Assembly: GCA_902551455.1 (NCBI GenBank)
Contig: CACDDC010000001.1
Location: 79,876 to 114,413 of the forward strand
Reading direction: 5' to 3'
Source of the DNA: an uncultured Pelagibacteraceae bacterium
GTDB taxonomy: Bacteria; Pseudomonadota; Alphaproteobacteria; Pelagibacterales; Pelagibacteraceae
Length of the DNA: 34,538 nucleotides
Shown piece after piece: positions 32,355-34,538 of the stretch. The position numbers and the translations under genes are program-made. Below the pieces are notes generated by a model that did no database searches, was not told where the DNA came from, and was given only the letters and a program-made list of their open reading frames with translations. Every line of letters starts with the position of its first letter. Positions within the stretch are counted from its first letter, which is position 1.

Positions 32355-34538
32355 ATGAATAAAAACAAAATAACTGCAGTCTTGGGTCCAACAAATACTG
32401 GTAAAACTTTTCTTGCCATTGAGACAATGCTCTCTTTTGACAGTGGTATGATAGGTTTTCCGCTAAGATTATTAGCTAGAGAAGTTTATGACAAAATCAT
32501 AAAAAAAATCGATCCTAAAAAAGTTGCACTTATAACCGGTGAAGAAAAAATCATTCCTAGTAATGCTAAATATTATCTTTGTACAGTAGAATCGATGCCA
32601 ATTGATAAAGAATTAGAATTTGTAGGAATAGATGAAATACAAATGTGTTCAGATCATGAACGAGGCCATATATTTACTGAGAGATTATTAAATCTTAGAG
32701 GTACAAAATCTACAATGTTAATGGGTTCAAATACTATGAAAATAATAATAGATAAACTAGAAGAAGATATTGAATACATTAATAAACCTAGACTATCCAA
32801 ACTTAAATACTCTGGGCATAAAAAAATTTCTAGAATTGAGAGAAAAAGTGCAATAATTGCTTTTTCTACTGAAGATGTTTACGCAATTGCAGAGCTTTTA
32901 AGAAGACAAAAAGGAGGTTCGGCGATTATTATGGGATCATTGAGCCCCAAAACACGCAATTCTCAAGTTGCACTTTACCAATCAGGGGATGTTGACTATT
33001 TAGTAGCTACTGATGCTATTGGCATGGGAATAAATATGGATCTAGAAAATATTTATTTTTCAAATTTAAAGAAATTTGATGGGAAAAAATTGAGAAGACT
33101 TAATCTATCAGAAATAGGTCAAATTGCAGGTAGAGCTGGAAGATATCTTAATGATGGATATTTTGGAATAACAGGGGAATGTGGGGAAGTTAGTTCTGAA
33201 GAAGTTGAATTGCTTGAAAATCATAAATTTGAGGATGTTAATGTAATTTACTGGCGAAACTCAAATTTAAACTTTAACAATGGTTTGTCTCTTATTAAAT
33301 CTTTGGATGAAAAACCTAATAAAAGTTGGCTTAAAAGAATTTACGAATGTGAAGACGAAAAAGTTTTAAAACATATTTTAAAAGATGCTCAAAATTTAAA
33401 TATCTATAATAATGAAAAAGAATTAAAAATTCTTTGGGAATGTTGCCAGATCCCTGATTTTGTAAAAAAAACATATGGCCATCACATAGAAGTTGTGGGT
33501 AAAGTATTTAATTTTTTAAGAGAAAAACCAGGAAAAGTAACAAATAGTTACATGAAACAACAATTATCATCCCTTGATAAAATGGATGGAAATGTGGACT
33601 CTATATCTAATAGAATAGCTAATGTTAGAACTTGGTCTTATGTATCAAATAAGTCAAATTGGGTTGAAAACCAAGATTACTGGATTGAAAGAACAAAATT
33701 ACTTGAAGACAAATTATCAGATCGCTTACATGAAGAACTTACAAAAAGTTTTATTGATAAAAGAGCAAGTGTTCTTGCAAAAGGCTTGAAGCAAGATATT
33801 TCATTTGAGACAACAATATTAGAAAATGAAAAAGTAATGATAAATAATCAGTTTATTGGTAAGCTAAAAGGACTTAAATTAGAGTTAGATCTAAAAGTAG
33901 GAGCTTTAGATACTGATATAAAATCACTTAAAAAAGCTGCAAGGCAAACTGTTGGGCCAGAAATTTTAAATAGAATGGAAGAAATTATAAAAACTGGTTT
34001 GATTGAACTAAAAGAGGATTTTAAAATTTATTGGGGAAAATTTCCAATAGCAAAACTTTCTGCTGGAAAGAATTATTTAGCACCCGAAATTAATTTAATT
34101 ATAGACGATATGATTGAGGGTTATGAGAAAAATAAACTTTCTCAATACATTTTAAGCTGGATAAATAAAAAAATACAAGAAGATTTAGAAAGTTTAATAA
34201 ACTTAAAAAATATAAATTTATCTAATTCAAATATAAGAGCTTTAGCTTATCAATTATATGAGAACAATGGGGTACTTAAAAGAGATAAAGTTATTGAGTA
34301 TTTAAATAATTTAAACCAAGAGGAAAGAAAAGTTTTAAGAAAGATTGGTGTAAAATTTGGAAGATATCATATATTTTTGTTTAAGCTATTTAAACCAAAT
34401 GCTGTATCTTTAAGAATATCTTTATGGAAAAACTACCATCAAAAATATTTTAACCTAAAACCACCAAAATTTGGTTTAAACTTTTTAGATGGAGCTCAAG
34501 ATAATAACCAAAATTTCATGTTGCTTTGTGGATTTGAA
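32355..34538 (+). CDS. Suv3-like superfamily 2 RNA/DNA helicase (3'-truncated by window)
   Basis: An open frame of 728 codons running off the right edge without a stop. Walker A is GPTNTGKT (11-18), the Walker B variant is DEIQ (93-96), motif V is ATDAIGMG (218-225) and motif VI is QIAGRAGR (256-263); all are characteristic of the mitochondrial Suv3 (SUPV3L1) group. The helical C-terminal region includes LWECCQIPDF and RKIGVKFGRYHIFLFKLFKP, segments seen in the long alphaproteobacterial homologues. Mitochondrial Suv3 unwinds RNA for degradation by the RNA degradosome; the bacterial role is less clear but RNA turnover is likely. The start ATG 32355 places Walker A at the expected distance from the N-terminus. 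Confidence 0.93.
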   Translation, partial: MNKNKITAVLGPTNTGKTFLAIETMLSFDSGMIGFPLRLLAREVYDKIIKKIDPKKVALITGEEKIIPSNAKYYLCTVESMPIDKELEFVGIDEIQMCSDHERGHIFTERLLNLRGTKSTMLMGSNTMKIIIDKLEEDIEYINKPRLSKLKYSGHKKISRIERKSAIIAFSTEDVYAIAELLRRQKGGSAIIMGSLSPKTRNSQVALYQSGDVDYLVATDAIGMGINMDLENIYFSNLKKFDGKKLRRLNLSEIGQIAGRAGRYLNDGYFGITGECGEVSSEEVELLENHKFEDVNVIYWRNSNLNFNNGLSLIKSLDEKPNKSWLKRIYECEDEKVLKHILKDAQNLNIYNNEKELKILWECCQIPDFVKKTYGHHIEVVGKVFNFLREKPGKVTNSYMKQQLSSLDKMDGNVDSISNRIANVRTWSYVSNKSNWVENQDYWIERTKLLEDKLSDRLHEELTKSFIDKRASVLAKGLKQDISFETTILENEKVMINNQFIGKLKGLKLELDLKVGALDTDIKSLKKAARQTVGPEILNRMEEIIKTGLIELKEDFKIYWGKFPIAKLSAGKNYLAPEINLIIDDMIEGYEKNKLSQYILSWINKKIQEDLESLINLKNINLSNSNIRALAYQLYENNGVLKRDKVIEYLNNLNQEERKVLRKIGVKFGRYHIFLFKLFKPNAVSLRISLWKNYHQKYFNLKPPKFGLNFLDGAQDNNQNFMLLCGFE

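Noticed and set aside
1..34538. Mobile elements, CRISPR arrays, defence systems or recent transfer
   Set aside because: No transposase, integrase, direct-repeat array or region of clearly different base composition was seen; all recognised genes are of core or ordinary transport type.

Overview
The window looks like part of a streamlined, very AT-rich alphaproteobacterial chromosome, most like the marine SAR11/Pelagibacter group. The base composition, Lys/Ile/Asn/Phe-rich proteins, near absence of long intergenic DNA (the longest gap is about 220 bases), one-base gene overlaps and a Suv3-type RNA helicase typical of Alphaproteobacteria all support this. The taxonomic call is inference from style and gene content, not from a marker phylogeny. 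No insertion sequence, phage gene, CRISPR array, rRNA or integrase was seen.

Layout: (1) 1-2011, plus strand: the tail of a surface-polysaccharide cluster, with the end of an unidentified gene, a WecE-type sugar aminotransferase and a methyltransferase. (2) 12196 down to 2017, minus strand: nine tightly packed genes forming a probable operon, GT4 glycosyltransferase - thrS - infC - rpmI - rplT - pheS - pheT - lepA - methyltransferase. This is the classic thrS-to-pheT translation cluster with sugar/methyl-transfer genes at both ends. (3) 12237-12989, plus: an alpha/beta hydrolase. (4) 18915 to 12986, minus: gltD-gltB, the NADPH glutamate synthase, with two palindromic elements upstream. (5) 19094-19861, plus: uppP; then minus-strand genes for an EamA exporter and the pyruvate dehydrogenase pair aceE-aceF. 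(6) 24956-25535, plus: tRNA-Arg(ACG), a tiny membrane-peptide ORF and a hotdog thioesterase, head to tail with no spacing. (7) 32191 to 25532, minus: acetoacetyl-CoA synthetase, a class I aminotransferase, a TAXI-type TRAP binding protein and the fused TRAP permease. (8) 32355 to the window end, plus: a Suv3-like helicase cut by the window edge.

The most unusual observation is in the pyruvate dehydrogenase genes. The only lipoyl domain encoded there sits at the N-terminus of E1 (AceE-type, 1017 residues). The adjacent E2 (308 residues) begins directly at its subunit-binding domain and has no lipoyl domain. The swinging arm appears to have moved from the core enzyme to the decarboxylase. Other points worth a second look are a strong intercistronic hairpin between the TRAP binding protein and permease genes, palindromes ahead of gltD, infC starting at GTG flush with the thrS stop in the same frame, and a peptide ORF whose ATG overlaps the CCA end of the tRNA.
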